The notes: generated by a model not told the origin, from the sequence alone. Counted from the stretch's first letter, positions 51,453 through 61,800 are shown. The stretch: DNA of 64,000 nt from G963665925 sp963665925 (GCA_963665925.1 OY762511.1:930001-994000); one strand, 5' to 3'. Program-made: numbers and translations.

Positions 51453-51568
51453 TCGGTCCTCCAGCTTCATGCCATAAATTCAATACAAAAGGGGGCCTAA
51501 TCCTATCGGTTTTCACCTCTAGTCATTAAGTACCCCCGTAATGGAATCTCTAAATTCTTTGTATCAGA

Positions 51569-52564
51569 TCAAGCAAAGAGCCTTTTGGAAATCAGTCCGT
51601 AAATGTCCTGGACCCTGTCGCTTCCAAGACCTGTGGACTTGATGCTTTCATGAACGGCATCCGGAATAAGCATGACGTTTTGCAGCTTGTCTTCCAGCTT
51701 GGAAAATGCTTCTGCCTCAAGCGCATCTGTTGTGATTGCCGTCCTGCGTATGACACCCTCTTGTATATCCATTGAAATATGGAGGCCACCCCAGTCGAAA
51801 CGATGCTTCATTTCACAGCTGAAGCTTGGTGTATCCCCATAATTCCACAGGTCACTGTAGTATTTATCTAAGTAGACTCTGGAACTGCTGCTCTCAAAAT
51901 CAGCAATCCCGCACGCTGCAATCTCACAGGATAATATGTCTTTGATTGCCTTTTCTACTGCATCCATAATCCTGTCTGCAGAAATATCCGGCACAACTTC
52001 GACAAGATTTATAACCCGTGACTTTACGGAATCGAAACCCTTTGTGTCCAGCTTGTCATGTCCCACGTTCAGATAGTTTGCAATACGTGTAACGTCTGAA
52101 TCGATGAGCAGGGTCCCGTGATGAAGATGCTTATCTTCGTCGTGGATAAATGCATTGCCTGAAAATTTGCGTCCATTTACACAAAGGTCGTTACGTCCAG
52201 TGAACACGCCCTCAATCCCCAGTTCTGAGAGCCCTGCAAGCAGCACTTTAAAATGCATTTCTATGTCATAGAGCTCACCCTTCGCAATAAATGCGAAGTT
52301 CAAATTCCCCGTATCGTGGTAGACCGCGCCACCTCCGGAGAGACGTCTGACCAACCTCACGCCGTTTGCTTTCATCTTTTCCAGATTGCATTCCTGATAG
52401 GGATTCTGGTTTCTCCCTATGACAACTGAGTTTTCACTCTGCCACCAAAATACAATCCATTCATCTTCCGCCACCGTATTCATAAAATGTTCTTCATAGG
52501 CAAGGTTGACGCATGTATCCAAGGTATTTGATACAACAAACCGGACGCGTTTTGGTCTATGCAT
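51569..52564 (-). CDS. lplA: Lipoate--protein ligase
   Basis: This 331-residue enzyme activates scavenged lipoate with ATP and attaches it to a lipoyl-domain lysine. ATG 52564 follows AGAGGG and overlaps the dehydrogenase stop by 8 bp. The LplA signature is visible: WWQSENSVVIGRNQNPYQECN, RRLSGGGAVYHDTGNLNF, GRNDLCVNGRKFSGNAF and HHGTLLIDSDV, plus the C-terminal accessory domain. Its coupling to a lipoyl-domain-bearing dihydrolipoamide dehydrogenase implies that the dehydrogenase is its client. Confidence 0.94.
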   Translation of the reverse strand: MHRPKRVRFVVSNTLDTCVNLAYEEHFMNTVAEDEWIVFWWQSENSVVIGRNQNPYQECNLEKMKANGVRLVRRLSGGGAVYHDTGNLNFAFIAKGELYDIEMHFKVLLAGLSELGIEGVFTGRNDLCVNGRKFSGNAFIHDEDKHLHHGTLLIDSDVTRIANYLNVGHDKLDTKGFDSVKSRVINLVEVVPDISADRIMDAVEKAIKDILSCEIAACGIADFESSSSRVYLDKYYSDLWNYGDTPSFSCEMKHRFDWGGLHISMDIQEGVIRRTAITTDALEAEAFSKLEDKLQNVMLIPDAVHESIKSTGLGSDRVQDIYGLISKRLFA

Positions 52565-54275
52565 TATGCAGCCCTCTATCGAGAGCACCTAGTATTGCTT
52601 CGTGCACGGATTCTGCTGCGGTCGGATGCGCGTAAATGATCTTTGCCGCCGCCTCCAGCCTGGTTGTGTCTGCAATGAGGTTGGACAGGGTTGCAATCAT
52701 ATCTGTTCCATTTGCCCCAACAATGGTCGCACCCAGTATTGTTTCTGTTTCCGGCGAACTGATGATTTTTACAAAGCCTTCTGTTTCCCCCATGGCAACA
52801 CTCTTGCCATTGGCAGCAAAATGGAAGTGGGACACCTTGATATCGAGGCCCTGCTCTGCTGCTGATTTTTCTGTAAGCCCAACATGTCCAACCTCAGGCG
52901 AGGTAAAAATGGCGCTTGGAATAAGATCATAATGCATCTCACTATCCAAGCCAGCTATACACTCAACGGCTACAATGCCTTGATGGGAAGCCACATGTGC
53001 AAGCTGTACGATATTTGTCACATCCCCAATGGCATATATTCTTTCATTCGTTGTTCGCATGTGTGCGTCAACTTTTATGCCGTTCTTTCTCTCATTGAGG
53101 TTCACACCAAGCTTTTCAAGATTCAAATTTTCGATACGTGCCTTGCGTCCAACGGCCATCATGACCTTTTCAGTTGCAACGTAATGCATCTGACCTTCTT
53201 TTTGATAACTTGTCATCATCATTTGGTTTTCTGTCTCATAGATTCCTGCTGCACATGCCCCGGCATGCACCTTTATGCCTTTGGCATCTGCCGAAGCCCG
53301 AATCACATCAGCTGCGTCCTGATCCAGCAGTGCCAGAATTTCCGGCAGATACTCAATGACATGGACTTCCGTACCCAGGGCGTTAAAAATAAAGGCGAAC
53401 TCCATGCCAATGACACCGCCGCCAATAATCGTGATCGACTTTGGAACCTCTTTGAGCTCAAGGGCATCCTTGCTTGTGATGATTGAATCCAAATCATGGC
53501 CTTCAATATTGATATAACTCACTTCTGATCCCGTTGCGATAATCAGGTTTTCAAAATTGATTGTGGCACTTATTTTCTTGTTCTCCACCTTGATTTGCGT
53601 ATCGCTCTCAAGCAGGGCCGTCCCCTGTACAACTTGAATGTCGTTCGCTTCCATCAGGTGCTCTATTCCGCCGACGAGCGTGTCTACAACCTCTGACTTG
53701 CGCTCAATCACACGTTCCATATTTATGTCAAAGGATGCCACATTAAAGCCGTAGTTCTCTGCGTCCTGGATATGTCTAAGTACCTTTGTGCTATGCGCAA
53801 GGGCCTTTGTTGGAATACAGCCATAGTTCAGGCAGGTTCCCCCCATACGGTCCTCTTCAATAAGCACAACACGTTTTCCAAGCTGGGCACCGCGGATTGC
53901 CGCAACGTAGCCGCCTGGGCCACCACCGACAATCGCTATGTCTGCTGTTATGACTTCCTTCTTGGGTTTAGCGATTCCAAAGCTGTACCCCTGAGGCTTG
54001 GCATCGGTTGATGAAACATGCGTGTTTTCCTGAGATGCCTCTCCCTCAATAACGAGGACCACTGCACCTTTTTTCAAGGTGTCTCCGGTTTTTGCAGCTA
54101 TTTCCACGACTTTACCGTCATATTTTGATTTGGTCTTTACACTGCCTTTTCCAGATTCAATGGCGAAGAGGAGGTCACCCGATTTGATTTCATCTCCAAC
54201 CGCAACTTCAATCTTTCCAAGTTTTCCTTCCGTATCGTGACCACTCAATTTCTCAACGCAAATTTCCACTCTCAT
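52557..54275 (-). CDS. lpdA: Dihydrolipoamide dehydrogenase with N-terminal lipoyl domain
   Basis: This 572-residue flavin disulfide reductase transfers electrons between NADH and dihydrolipoamide. Residues 1-~78 form a lipoyl domain with candidate lysine 43 (IESGKGSVKT). A linker (~80-108) leads to the FAD/NAD enzyme: IAIVGGGPGGYVAAIRG, redox Cys148 and Cys153 (GGTCLNYGCIP), a second GGGVIGMEF dinucleotide motif, and the C-terminal His550/Glu555 pair (HPTAAESVHE). ATG 54275 follows AAGGAG. No E1/E2 or glycine-cleavage genes are present, so the enzyme probably uses its own lipoyl arm to serve another partner. Confidence 0.95.
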   Translation of the reverse strand: MRVEICVEKLSGHDTEGKLGKIEVAVGDEIKSGDLLFAIESGKGSVKTKSKYDGKVVEIAAKTGDTLKKGAVVLVIEGEASQENTHVSSTDAKPQGYSFGIAKPKKEVITADIAIVGGGPGGYVAAIRGAQLGKRVVLIEEDRMGGTCLNYGCIPTKALAHSTKVLRHIQDAENYGFNVASFDINMERVIERKSEVVDTLVGGIEHLMEANDIQVVQGTALLESDTQIKVENKKISATINFENLIIATGSEVSYINIEGHDLDSIITSKDALELKEVPKSITIIGGGVIGMEFAFIFNALGTEVHVIEYLPEILALLDQDAADVIRASADAKGIKVHAGACAAGIYETENQMMMTSYQKEGQMHYVATEKVMMAVGRKARIENLNLEKLGVNLNERKNGIKVDAHMRTTNERIYAIGDVTNIVQLAHVASHQGIVAVECIAGLDSEMHYDLIPSAIFTSPEVGHVGLTEKSAAEQGLDIKVSHFHFAANGKSVAMGETEGFVKIISSPETETILGATIVGANGTDMIATLSNLIADTTRLEAAAKIIYAHPTAAESVHEAILGALDRGLHNA

Positions 54276-54302
54276 GTGATCATCTCCTTATCTACGCATG
54301 AT

Positions 54303-54331
54303 AAAAAAGGTGCAGTTTTCACTGCACCCCT
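54303..54331 (-). terminator. Terminator after the AhpD-like gene
   Basis: On the minus strand GGGTGCAGT pairs with ACTGCACC and is followed by TTTTTTATC. It lies in the gap between the AhpD-like gene and the dehydrogenase gene, so the latter depends on read-through or its own promoter. Confidence 0.8.
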
Positions 54332-54334
54332 ACA

Positions 54335-54688
54335 TTATTTGAAGTCATTCTCAAACTCGTCGATGCTTGCTTTCATCAGGGTTACTGAGTATGCCATAGA
54401 CGGGCCACCGCCGAAGGCCACCGAGACCATTGCTGCTTCAATGATTTCCTCACGTGTTGCGCCTGCCTCGAGTGCTTTATATACATGATAAACGATGCAG
54501 TATTCACAGCGATTGTAACAGCCAATTGCAACACTAATCAGCTCTTTTTGCTTGAGATCAAGCGCCTTTGGTTCATACGCCGCACCCAGAAGCCCCATGA
54601 AAGCACCTACATGCTCAGGGTTTGTCTCAGATAATCCTTCAAGTCCACCTACGAAACTATTCAACATTTCTCTAACATCATATGCCAT
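54335..54688 (-). CDS. AhpD-like (carboxymuconolactone decarboxylase family) protein
   Basis: This 117-residue protein is of the CMD/AhpD family. ATG 54688 follows CAGGAGG and trims 45 residues of the longest frame, which crosses a palindrome. The AhpD-type active site is present: Cys61 and Cys64 in CEYCIVYH with His68, and an upstream Glu49, giving the E-X(n)-CxxC-xxxH pattern of thiol peroxidase reductases. In mycobacteria AhpD takes electrons from a lipoylated protein and Lpd. Here it is next to a lipoyl-Lpd fusion and lipoate ligase. Confidence 0.85.
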   Translation of the reverse strand: MAYDVREMLNSFVGGLEGLSETNPEHVGAFMGLLGAAYEPKALDLKQKELISVAIGCYNRCEYCIVYHVYKALEAGATREEIIEAAMVSVAFGGGPSMAYSVTLMKASIDEFENDFK

Positions 54689-54705
54689 TGTAAAACCTCC
54701 TGAAA

Positions 54706-54749
54706 TTTGTTTGCTATGCTTAATAATATTGTTAAGCATAGCAAACAAA
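54706..54749. promoter_or_regulatory. Perfect 18-bp inverted repeat upstream of the AhpD-like gene
   Basis: TTTGTTTGCTATGCTTAA (54706-54723) is exactly complementary to 54732-54749 around an 8-base spacer. It lies 18-61 bases upstream of the start codon, where it may be an operator (for example of the MarR protein encoded nearby) or an mRNA hairpin. Confidence 0.55.
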
Positions 54750-54769
54750 TTGTTAAATGTCAAACACAT

Positions 54770-54808
54770 AAAAAAGGATTTGCAAAATATGTTCTTTGCA
54801 AATCCTTT
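54770..54808 (-). terminator. Terminator of the pepF-like gene
   Basis: On the minus strand AAAGGATTTGCAAA pairs with TTTGCAAATCCTTT and is followed by TTTTAT. It lies downstream of the peptidase stop and just upstream of the palindrome of the AhpD-like gene. Confidence 0.85.
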
Positions 54809-54843
54809 CAATTCGTATATCAAATTCTGATATTTTTATTCAA

Positions 54844-56772
54844 TTACTGTACAGTCTGCGCTGCATCCGCTACATCTTCATCGACTGCTTCTCTTTCATC
54901 CAGCATGCTCTCAAGATCATCTACCAGGCCACCGAAGTACACAAGAATTGAGTCAACAGGTTCTGAAGAATTCATGTCTACACCCGCCATCTTGAGTACG
55001 GTGATTGGATCCTCTGAACCCCCTGCAGCAAGGAAGTTCAAGTAATCTGCTACAGCAGCTTCATCACCTGATTTTATACGGTTGACAATCGAGTATGCTG
55101 CCGACATGGATGTGGCATACTTATACACATAGAAATTCCAGTAGAAATGCGGAATTGTTGACCAGCCATATTTCTGATAGTCGAGCAGTGTATAGGATGG
55201 TCCATAGTATTTGCCCATTATTTCAAGCCACATGTCATTCAGCGTTTCCGGTGAAATAGCTTGGCCGGCTTCTACAAGAGCATGTGTCGCTTCTTCAAAC
55301 TCCGAGAACATGACCTGAACGTATACAGTGCCACGAATGTTATCAATCTGTTTGTTGATCAGATACATCTTTTCTTCGTCACTGTCTGCATTTTTTATCA
55401 GATAATCCATAACCAAAAGTTCATTGACTGTAGATGCAACCTCAGCTGTAAAGATTGGATAATCTGCCATAATATAAGGCTGCGCTTCATTGGAATATTT
55501 AGAGTTTAGGGCATGTCCCATCTCATGTGCCAGGGTAAGCGCACTGTCCAAATTGTTGCTGTAGTTCATGAGTATGAAGGGATGTGTATCATAGCTGCCC
55601 CACTGATAGCCGCCAGTGTACTTGTTGTCATCTTCATAGACATCTACCCAATTGTTTTCAATTCCTTCTCTAAAGTCGTTGACATATTTGTCGCCCAGTG
55701 GCGCTAGAGCTCTTTCAATCATGTCTGCAGCTTCATCATAGGACAGTTCAATTTTGTAGTCGGCAGTCAATGGCACGTAGGCATCATGGTAATAGAGGTT
55801 TTCATAGCCCAGTGCTTCCTTTCTGACATCATAGTATTTGTGCAGGTAATCCAGATTGCCATTTACCGATGCAATAAGATTATCATATACCGATCTTGGA
55901 ACATCCTCCGAATGCAGTGCTGCTTCCAGTCCTGATTCAAATCCGCGAGCAGTCGCAAATAAAGTATTGGTTTTCAGTTGGGTTTCGTAAATGGATGTCA
56001 AGGTATTGTTTACCCCCGCACTGGACATGCCCCGCGCCTGGGCAGCACGTGCACGATAGTCCCTGTTTGGGTCCTCCAGTATTTCAGAAAACTTGCCAGA
56101 TGTAAGCTCCACACGGTTTCCGTTAGGATCACCAATAAAAATTTTGTCCTTGTCTGCAATGGTTACCTTGTCAAAGATTGATTTCGGTGAATCAGAAAGA
56201 CTCGATACGAGAGATAAAAGCTGTTCCTCTTCCTTTGACAATATGTATGCTTTTTCTTCCAGAAGCCCTTCCAGAAGCACTTTCTGCTCAGCCAGACGCG
56301 GATCAGCAATGATTGTCCTTAGTGTCTCTTCGTCCAGTTCAAGGATTTCCGGTGACACAAAAGAGGTTGCTGCTGAGTATTCATTATAGATATTACCCGC
56401 GATAGACGACATTTCGATGGACTCTGACTTGCTCTGATCCAGGTCAAGATTCAAATTCGCATAGACATAAACATCATACAGTATGCGTGATGCCTTTTCA
56501 TCTAAATCAAATAGGTCAATCAGCGCTTCGCTGGAATTCAGTTTTCCCTCAAACTCTTTTAGTTGAGGTAAAAGTTCATTCTTCAATTTATTCACATCTG
56601 CATCAAAATCCGCACGTGTTGCATAAATATCGGTCAAATCCCACTTGTATCTGTCGTCTGCTTCAGAGCGCTTGATCAGTTCAATATCTGCAAACGAAAG
56701 TGTTTGACCGCACACCATTACAAGAACCAGTAGTAATAGCATGACTTTTTGCCTAAAGTTTCTTCTTTTCAT
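54844..56772 (-). CDS. Exported oligoendopeptidase F (M3 family)
   Basis: This 642-residue zinc metallopeptidase hydrolyses short peptides. Residues 1-~28 form a signal peptide (MKRRNFRQK, long hydrophobic run, LSFADIE), unusual because most PepF enzymes are cytoplasmic. The catalytic HEMGH is at 416-420 (LAHEMGHALN), with the downstream Glu ligand in EVASTVNELL. The N-terminal helical PepF domain spans ~40-180. ATG 56772 follows GGGGGT. The C-terminus is an acidic tail. It probably trims peptides at the cell surface to feed amino-acid fermentation. Confidence 0.93.
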   Translation of the reverse strand: MKRRNFRQKVMLLLLVLVMVCGQTLSFADIELIKRSEADDRYKWDLTDIYATRADFDADVNKLKNELLPQLKEFEGKLNSSEALIDLFDLDEKASRILYDVYVYANLNLDLDQSKSESIEMSSIAGNIYNEYSAATSFVSPEILELDEETLRTIIADPRLAEQKVLLEGLLEEKAYILSKEEEQLLSLVSSLSDSPKSIFDKVTIADKDKIFIGDPNGNRVELTSGKFSEILEDPNRDYRARAAQARGMSSAGVNNTLTSIYETQLKTNTLFATARGFESGLEAALHSEDVPRSVYDNLIASVNGNLDYLHKYYDVRKEALGYENLYYHDAYVPLTADYKIELSYDEAADMIERALAPLGDKYVNDFREGIENNWVDVYEDDNKYTGGYQWGSYDTHPFILMNYSNNLDSALTLAHEMGHALNSKYSNEAQPYIMADYPIFTAEVASTVNELLVMDYLIKNADSDEEKMYLINKQIDNIRGTVYVQVMFSEFEEATHALVEAGQAISPETLNDMWLEIMGKYYGPSYTLLDYQKYGWSTIPHFYWNFYVYKYATSMSAAYSIVNRIKSGDEAAVADYLNFLAAGGSEDPITVLKMAGVDMNSSEPVDSILVYFGGLVDDLESMLDEREAVDEDVADAAQTVQ

Positions 56773-56921
56773 AGTCTATGACCCCCTTATTGAGTGTTGT
56801 CTAACATGTCTATATTACCACATTCTAACAGATGTATTCTCTGAATTTTCTATGTTTTTTGCATCCCTGCAAGTAATTACCACCTACCCAAGCAGGGTTG
56901 AGGACTGCATCTTTTCCAAAA

Positions 56922-56957
56922 TAAAAAAACATCGACGCTTATGGTCAATGTTTTTTT
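56922..56957 (-). terminator. Terminator overlapping the marR-like stop
   Basis: On the minus strand TAAAAAAACATTGAC pairs with GTCGATGTTTTTTTA. It begins at the stop codon of the MarR gene and ends in a run of seven T. Confidence 0.75.
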
Positions 56958-57351
56958 ACGTGTCTTCAGGATGATCCGTAACATTGTTCAGCATTTGCTT
57001 CAAAACAGCATTGAACACCTCAAGATCTTCCCTGGATATGTTTTTTGTAAGTGCTTCATTGAATGCAACCCCCACTGGAAGGACCTCTCCAAAAAGAACC
57101 TTTCCTTGTCCTGTGAGCTGAAGCTGGATTACACGTTTGTCTTTCTCGCTTCGGACACGCTCTACGAGCCCGTCACGCTGCAAACGGTCTATCAGACGAC
57201 CAGCACTGGAATCCTTAATGTACATAAGCTTTGAAAGCTCACGCTGTGAAATGTCCTGATTCTCATAGATATAGTAAAGTGCAATCCACTGTATTCGCGT
57301 GATACCACTACCTTCAAGCCTTCGACCGAAAGCTTCAGAGAACTGTTTCAT
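56956..57351 (-). CDS. MarR family transcription regulator
   Basis: This 131-residue winged-helix regulator starts at ATG 57351 after GGAG; upstream in-frame stops exclude a longer protein, so the first helix is short for the family. The DNA-binding part is ISQRELSKLMYIKDSSAGRLIDRLQRDGLVERVRSEKDKRVIQLQLTGQGK with the wing residues D and R. It lies between a peptidase and a methionine sulfoxide reductase, and near redox genes, so a role in oxidative stress sensing is possible. No cysteine sensor is present. Confidence 0.9.
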   Translation of the reverse strand: MKQFSEAFGRRLEGSGITRIQWIALYYIYENQDISQRELSKLMYIKDSSAGRLIDRLQRDGLVERVRSEKDKRVIQLQLTGQGKVLFGEVLPVGVAFNEALTKNISREDLEVFNAVLKQMLNNVTDHPEDT

Positions 57352-57475
57352 AAAATTCTCCGTAATATAGCTGGTTCACGTCTGCAGTGTAAAACTCATT
57401 TGAACACCCCCTGACATCTTATGAGTATATGAGAAATTGCACTTTTATTCAAGTCAGCGTCTCCATTTACATTTC

Positions 57476-58606
57476 TTATTTTTCCGATTCAAACAGGTGC
57501 AGATATGCGCCATAGCCTTCCTCTTCCATCTTTTCCTTAGGTACAAATCGCAGAGATGCCGAGTTGATGCAATAGCGCAGGCCTGTTGGTTGCGGCCCGT
57601 CATCAAAAAGATGTCCCAGATGAGAATCCCCATAGGTGCTCTTGACTTCAACGCGCTTCATGAACAAGGTATTGTCTTCAACCATCTTCACATTATCTGG
57701 TTCTATTGGTCGCATGAAGCTTGGCCATCCCGTTCCTGAATCATACTTGTCTGTTGAACTGAACAGGGGTTCTCCTGATACAATATCCACATAAATGCCT
57801 TCACGCTTCTCATCCCAATAGGCATTGTCAAAAGCGCGTTCAGTTTTATTCTTTTGCGTCACTGCATACTGCAGATCTGTAAGTTCTGACAGTTTCTCCT
57901 CTTTGTCAAAATTCATATACTTGTCCATCCTTCCTTCAAGTCCGCTAACTTCACGGTCTTCACCCCATATGCGGTCGAGATACTGGTCTCTTCCCGAATT
58001 ATGGCGATAAAACTTGTATCTGATTGGATTCTTTTTATAATAGTCCTGATGGTATTCCTCGGCGGAATAAAAGGACTTGAATGCCTCAATGCGCGTCACA
58101 ATCGGACTCTCAAAAATGCCTGAGGCATCCATAGCTTCTTTTGAAGCTTCAGCAGCTGCCTGCTGTGCACTGTCATGATAAAAAATTGCTGAAGTGTACT
58201 GGAATCCTCTATCGACAAATGAGCCTCCGGCATCCGTTGGATCAATCTGTCGCCAATAAACTTCCAGAAGGTCTTCATATGAAATAATCGATGGGTCATA
58301 ATAAACCTGTACGGATTCCACATGGCCTGTTACTCCAGAGGCAACCTCTTCGTAAGCTGGATCAGGCTCATCGCCGCCCGAAAAACCTGAAACAACAGAC
58401 TGCACACCCACCAGTTTTTCAAAAGGCGGCTCCATGCACCAGAAGCATCCGCCTGCGAATGTGGCAATTTCAAGTTCAGACAAATCCTTTTCTACGTACG
58501 CACTTTCCTCAGCAGCACCTGCTTGAGGTTTGGTCATGTACAGGCCAAATCCAGCAAGCGTGACAACCAGGGCACCTATAAGTGTCAGCTTCATACCTCT
58601 TTTCAT
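57476..58606 (-). CDS. msrAB: Exported methionine sulfoxide reductase MsrA-MsrB fusion
   Basis: This 376-residue enzyme repairs both stereoisomers of methionine sulfoxide. Residues 1-~32 form a signal or membrane anchor sequence. The MsrA domain (~45-205) has GCFWCMEPPFE with catalytic Cys54 (Cys57 is a second thiol). The MsrB domain (~225-365) has SGTGWPSF, DSHLGHLFDDGP and the catalytic RYCINSASLRF (Cys346), without the usual pair of zinc CxxC motifs. ATG 58606 follows AGAGGAAG. It acts outside the cytoplasm, so electrons must come from a membrane thiol carrier, which is not seen here. Confidence 0.94.
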   Translation of the reverse strand: MKRGMKLTLIGALVVTLAGFGLYMTKPQAGAAEESAYVEKDLSELEIATFAGGCFWCMEPPFEKLVGVQSVVSGFSGGDEPDPAYEEVASGVTGHVESVQVYYDPSIISYEDLLEVYWRQIDPTDAGGSFVDRGFQYTSAIFYHDSAQQAAAEASKEAMDASGIFESPIVTRIEAFKSFYSAEEYHQDYYKKNPIRYKFYRHNSGRDQYLDRIWGEDREVSGLEGRMDKYMNFDKEEKLSELTDLQYAVTQKNKTERAFDNAYWDEKREGIYVDIVSGEPLFSSTDKYDSGTGWPSFMRPIEPDNVKMVEDNTLFMKRVEVKSTYGDSHLGHLFDDGPQPTGLRYCINSASLRFVPKEKMEEEGYGAYLHLFESEK

Positions 58607-58747
58607 AACATCACTTCCTCTTCACACGCTGACAGGCTTCACCTGGTTCATTTTTACCCCTATCACAGTCGATATATCACTATTATAGTATTGTTTTCGG
58701 AAAGTTCATATTCCAAAGCTGCACGTTCCCTCTTCCTCCACCATGCA

Positions 58748-58803
58748 AAAAGGGCTGCAAAGAACGATCAACTCTCGTCAAACGCTCTCGTGCAGCCCTT
58801 TAA
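58748..58803 (-). terminator. Terminator of the surface protein gene
   Basis: On the minus strand AAAGGGCTGCA pairs with TGCAGCCCTTT, followed by TTGC. The loop is long (about 34 bases) and contains further pairing (GACGAGAG/ region). It lies five bases after the surface-protein stop. Confidence 0.75.
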
Positions 58804-58807
58804 ACTC

Positions 58808-61800
58808 TTATTCCTCACCCATATCTGACTGGTGATTTTCTGAAACGGATATTACTTGTTCATTCATGGAATTTGTCACTGTATATAGATGATTCTCCGA
58901 AGCCTCCATAATATCACCGAAAGCCCAGTGTTCTTCACCCATATCCGAAAATCTTATATCCATATCCATGAACGGATGCCTGTTCAGCATATTGTTTATC
59001 AATGTTACCGTTTCGGCCCTCGTGATAAAGCTATCCGGTCTGAAGGTTCCATCTCCATACCCGGCAACGTAATGATAACGCTCAACTTCATTGATGCTCA
59101 AATTCGCCCAATGCCCGCTGATATCTTCGAATGCGTCCTGACTTACATACGGTGACTGGTCAACAATGTCCGCAAACACCGCAATAGCTGATGCCAGCTC
59201 CGCTCTCGTCATATTTTCATTCGGCCTAAAAGTCCCGTCTCCATACCCAATCATAACACCGTCTGATTGAACAAAATCAATATACGGTGCATACCATGCC
59301 GCCTCGGAAACGTCCTTAAAGACATGCTCCAATTGTGAGGATGCATCCATGTCAGAAATTCTTGTAAAAATAACTGCCATTTCAGCACGTGTAACATAAT
59401 CATCAGGTCTTACGGTCTCATCAGGATATCCTGAAATATAAGCTTTGTGCTCTCCAAAGTACAATTCATCATAAACATTGACATCAATGTGTGCAAGATC
59501 CATGAAAATCTGGTTGTCTGAAGCGCTCTTAATCATTGGATCAAGCTCTAGCCTTCCGCCTTCTGGTGCTCTGTCCAGTTTCATTTTCAAGCGAACATGT
59601 TTCTGAGTGCCTGGCTCGAGATCGTGAATATCCACCACAAGCTTTCCATCCACAACCGACCCTTCTGATACGGTTTCAGAACTGAAGCCTTCAGGCAAAT
59701 CCATTGTTATTGTTGAATCCTCCAAATTGCTGTTTCCAGATAGATTTTCAACGACAATGTCCACATTCAATGTATCACCCGTATGCATGTCTTCCTTATC
59801 TGTAAAGATTGTAATTCCAACCTTTGATGTGTCTGGTGAACCCGCTGGAATCTCTTCCTCAGGAATAACAACTGCATTCGTTTCTTCGCTCTTGCTGTTC
59901 TTCTTTTTCTTCGAGCTCGACTGAATTGGGTCCATACTGAAATCGTGTCGCACAATCGCCTTCTCAACCGAAATTTGCGGACTCACATAGGTCTGGTATC
60001 CATTTTTTGTACCTACCAGATAATAGTCTGTGGTTGGGAATACCATCCACGCATATTGGCCCGTTGCGTCCGAGTATTGTGGATTTGCATTGTTTGCCGG
60101 TGGGAAACCGCTCAGCGCAGGTAAATTGACCAAAGTTCCAGGTGTTTTTCCATTTGCAACATTCCGCGCTGTGTTCGCATAGTAAAGCTGCATGTACACA
60201 CCTTGTATAACCTGACCCGTACTGCTATCTGTAATTGTTCCATAAGGGTCAATCAGGATTTGGGAAATATTGATTTCTCCATCTTCTGCTACAGATATGT
60301 TGGCTTCGCCAATTACCATTTCTTCACCGCTATCAAATGTATAGACCACATCCAAAGTATATGTCTTACCCTTTGTCAGGCCTTCACTGATAAATGTACC
60401 ATCTGTACCTATCGATGATGTAATGCCGCTTGCTGTATTGCCGTCTTCATCCTGAACGCGCAAAGTGAAGACAGATGTATCCTCAAACACAGCTGTCGAA
60501 GCATCCGGCTGAACTACTGTAATCAGACCTACGGCCGTATTTGTCGCTTCGAACTCTTCTTTTGCCACACCTGTAATCGCACCAACCTCGCCTTTTTGGG
60601 TGAAGCTGAGTTCAACTTCTTTTTCGCCTACGGTAACTGTCTGCGTCACTGTAATATCGTATACCGTATTTCCTTTAGGTACTGGAATGGTATAGATACC
60701 GTTTTCATCCGTCTCTACTACAGCACGGAATTCGACGATTCCGTCGCCATCAAAGTCTTTCTCGATTTCTACCTTTGCACCAGCTATTGGTGTCCCTGTG
60801 GCATTATCGCGAACGACGCCTTTGATAGATGACGGCTCAAAGGTCATGTAAATGCGGTCCTGAGCGTATAAGCCCTTTTCCTCATCATTGACAGTTGCGA
60901 CGATTGGAATTTTCTGAGAGTCAACGCTTTCAATCTTCTCAGACTTCAGCTGAACCTGTGCAATACCATTTTCATCCGTTATTGCTGTATTTCCATTTAC
61001 GAACGTTCCTTTTGTCGCTTCAAAGACAACTTCAATATCTGCTATCGGGTCCTTGTTTTCGTCCAATACCTTCGTTGTCAAAGTTGCAACCTGCTCGCCG
61101 TCTCCTACAATTGCAGAAGGCATTGCCTCCAGCTCAAGGAAGAGTCCGAACATCTCTATTTCAATGTCTATCTCATTGCTTGCTGAATCATACTCTGCTG
61201 TATTGGCATCTGAAACATCCAGCATTCTTGTAGCGTCCTGATAAGGTGTCTTTTCCGATCGGACAATATAGATTCCTGCAGGTACAGGATCTTCAAAATC
61301 AAAGATTCCATTTTCATCTGCCACTGTGCTTTGTATGAGATTATCAGCCATATCATAGAGCTCAACTAGAGCATTCTCTATAGCTATGCTGTGATCCCGT
61401 TCTGTAACGCTCCCGCCAACATTGATGGTTTTATATACTGTAGACTTATTGGATTTATCAGATTCCACACCATTCAACGTCTGCGTTGCCTGATAACCGC
61501 CGCCTTCTGGAATATCCTCAAAGGTCACACTGCCTTCATCATCTGCAGTGCCTGTCGCAATGACATTGCCTTGACCGTCATACAATTTGACTTGAGCGCC
61601 CGGTCTTGCATCTTTTACAACCACGATGCCGTCTGGACCCGCACTCCCCTTTATAACCGGCGAAGCTGGCTTCACAATAACAGTCCGCGAAACTGGTGAT
61701 GCTTCATTTCCAGTTTCATCTGAAACATGATAAGTCACAAGGTATACACCAGGTGTACTCGTGTCGACCAAAGATACATTGTCAACAATTCGGTCTGAAA

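Noticed and set aside
52884..53486. Open frame of 200 codons opposite the dihydrolipoamide dehydrogenase
   Set aside because: It is a shadow of a well conserved gene; Cys/His-rich composition arises from antisense reading.
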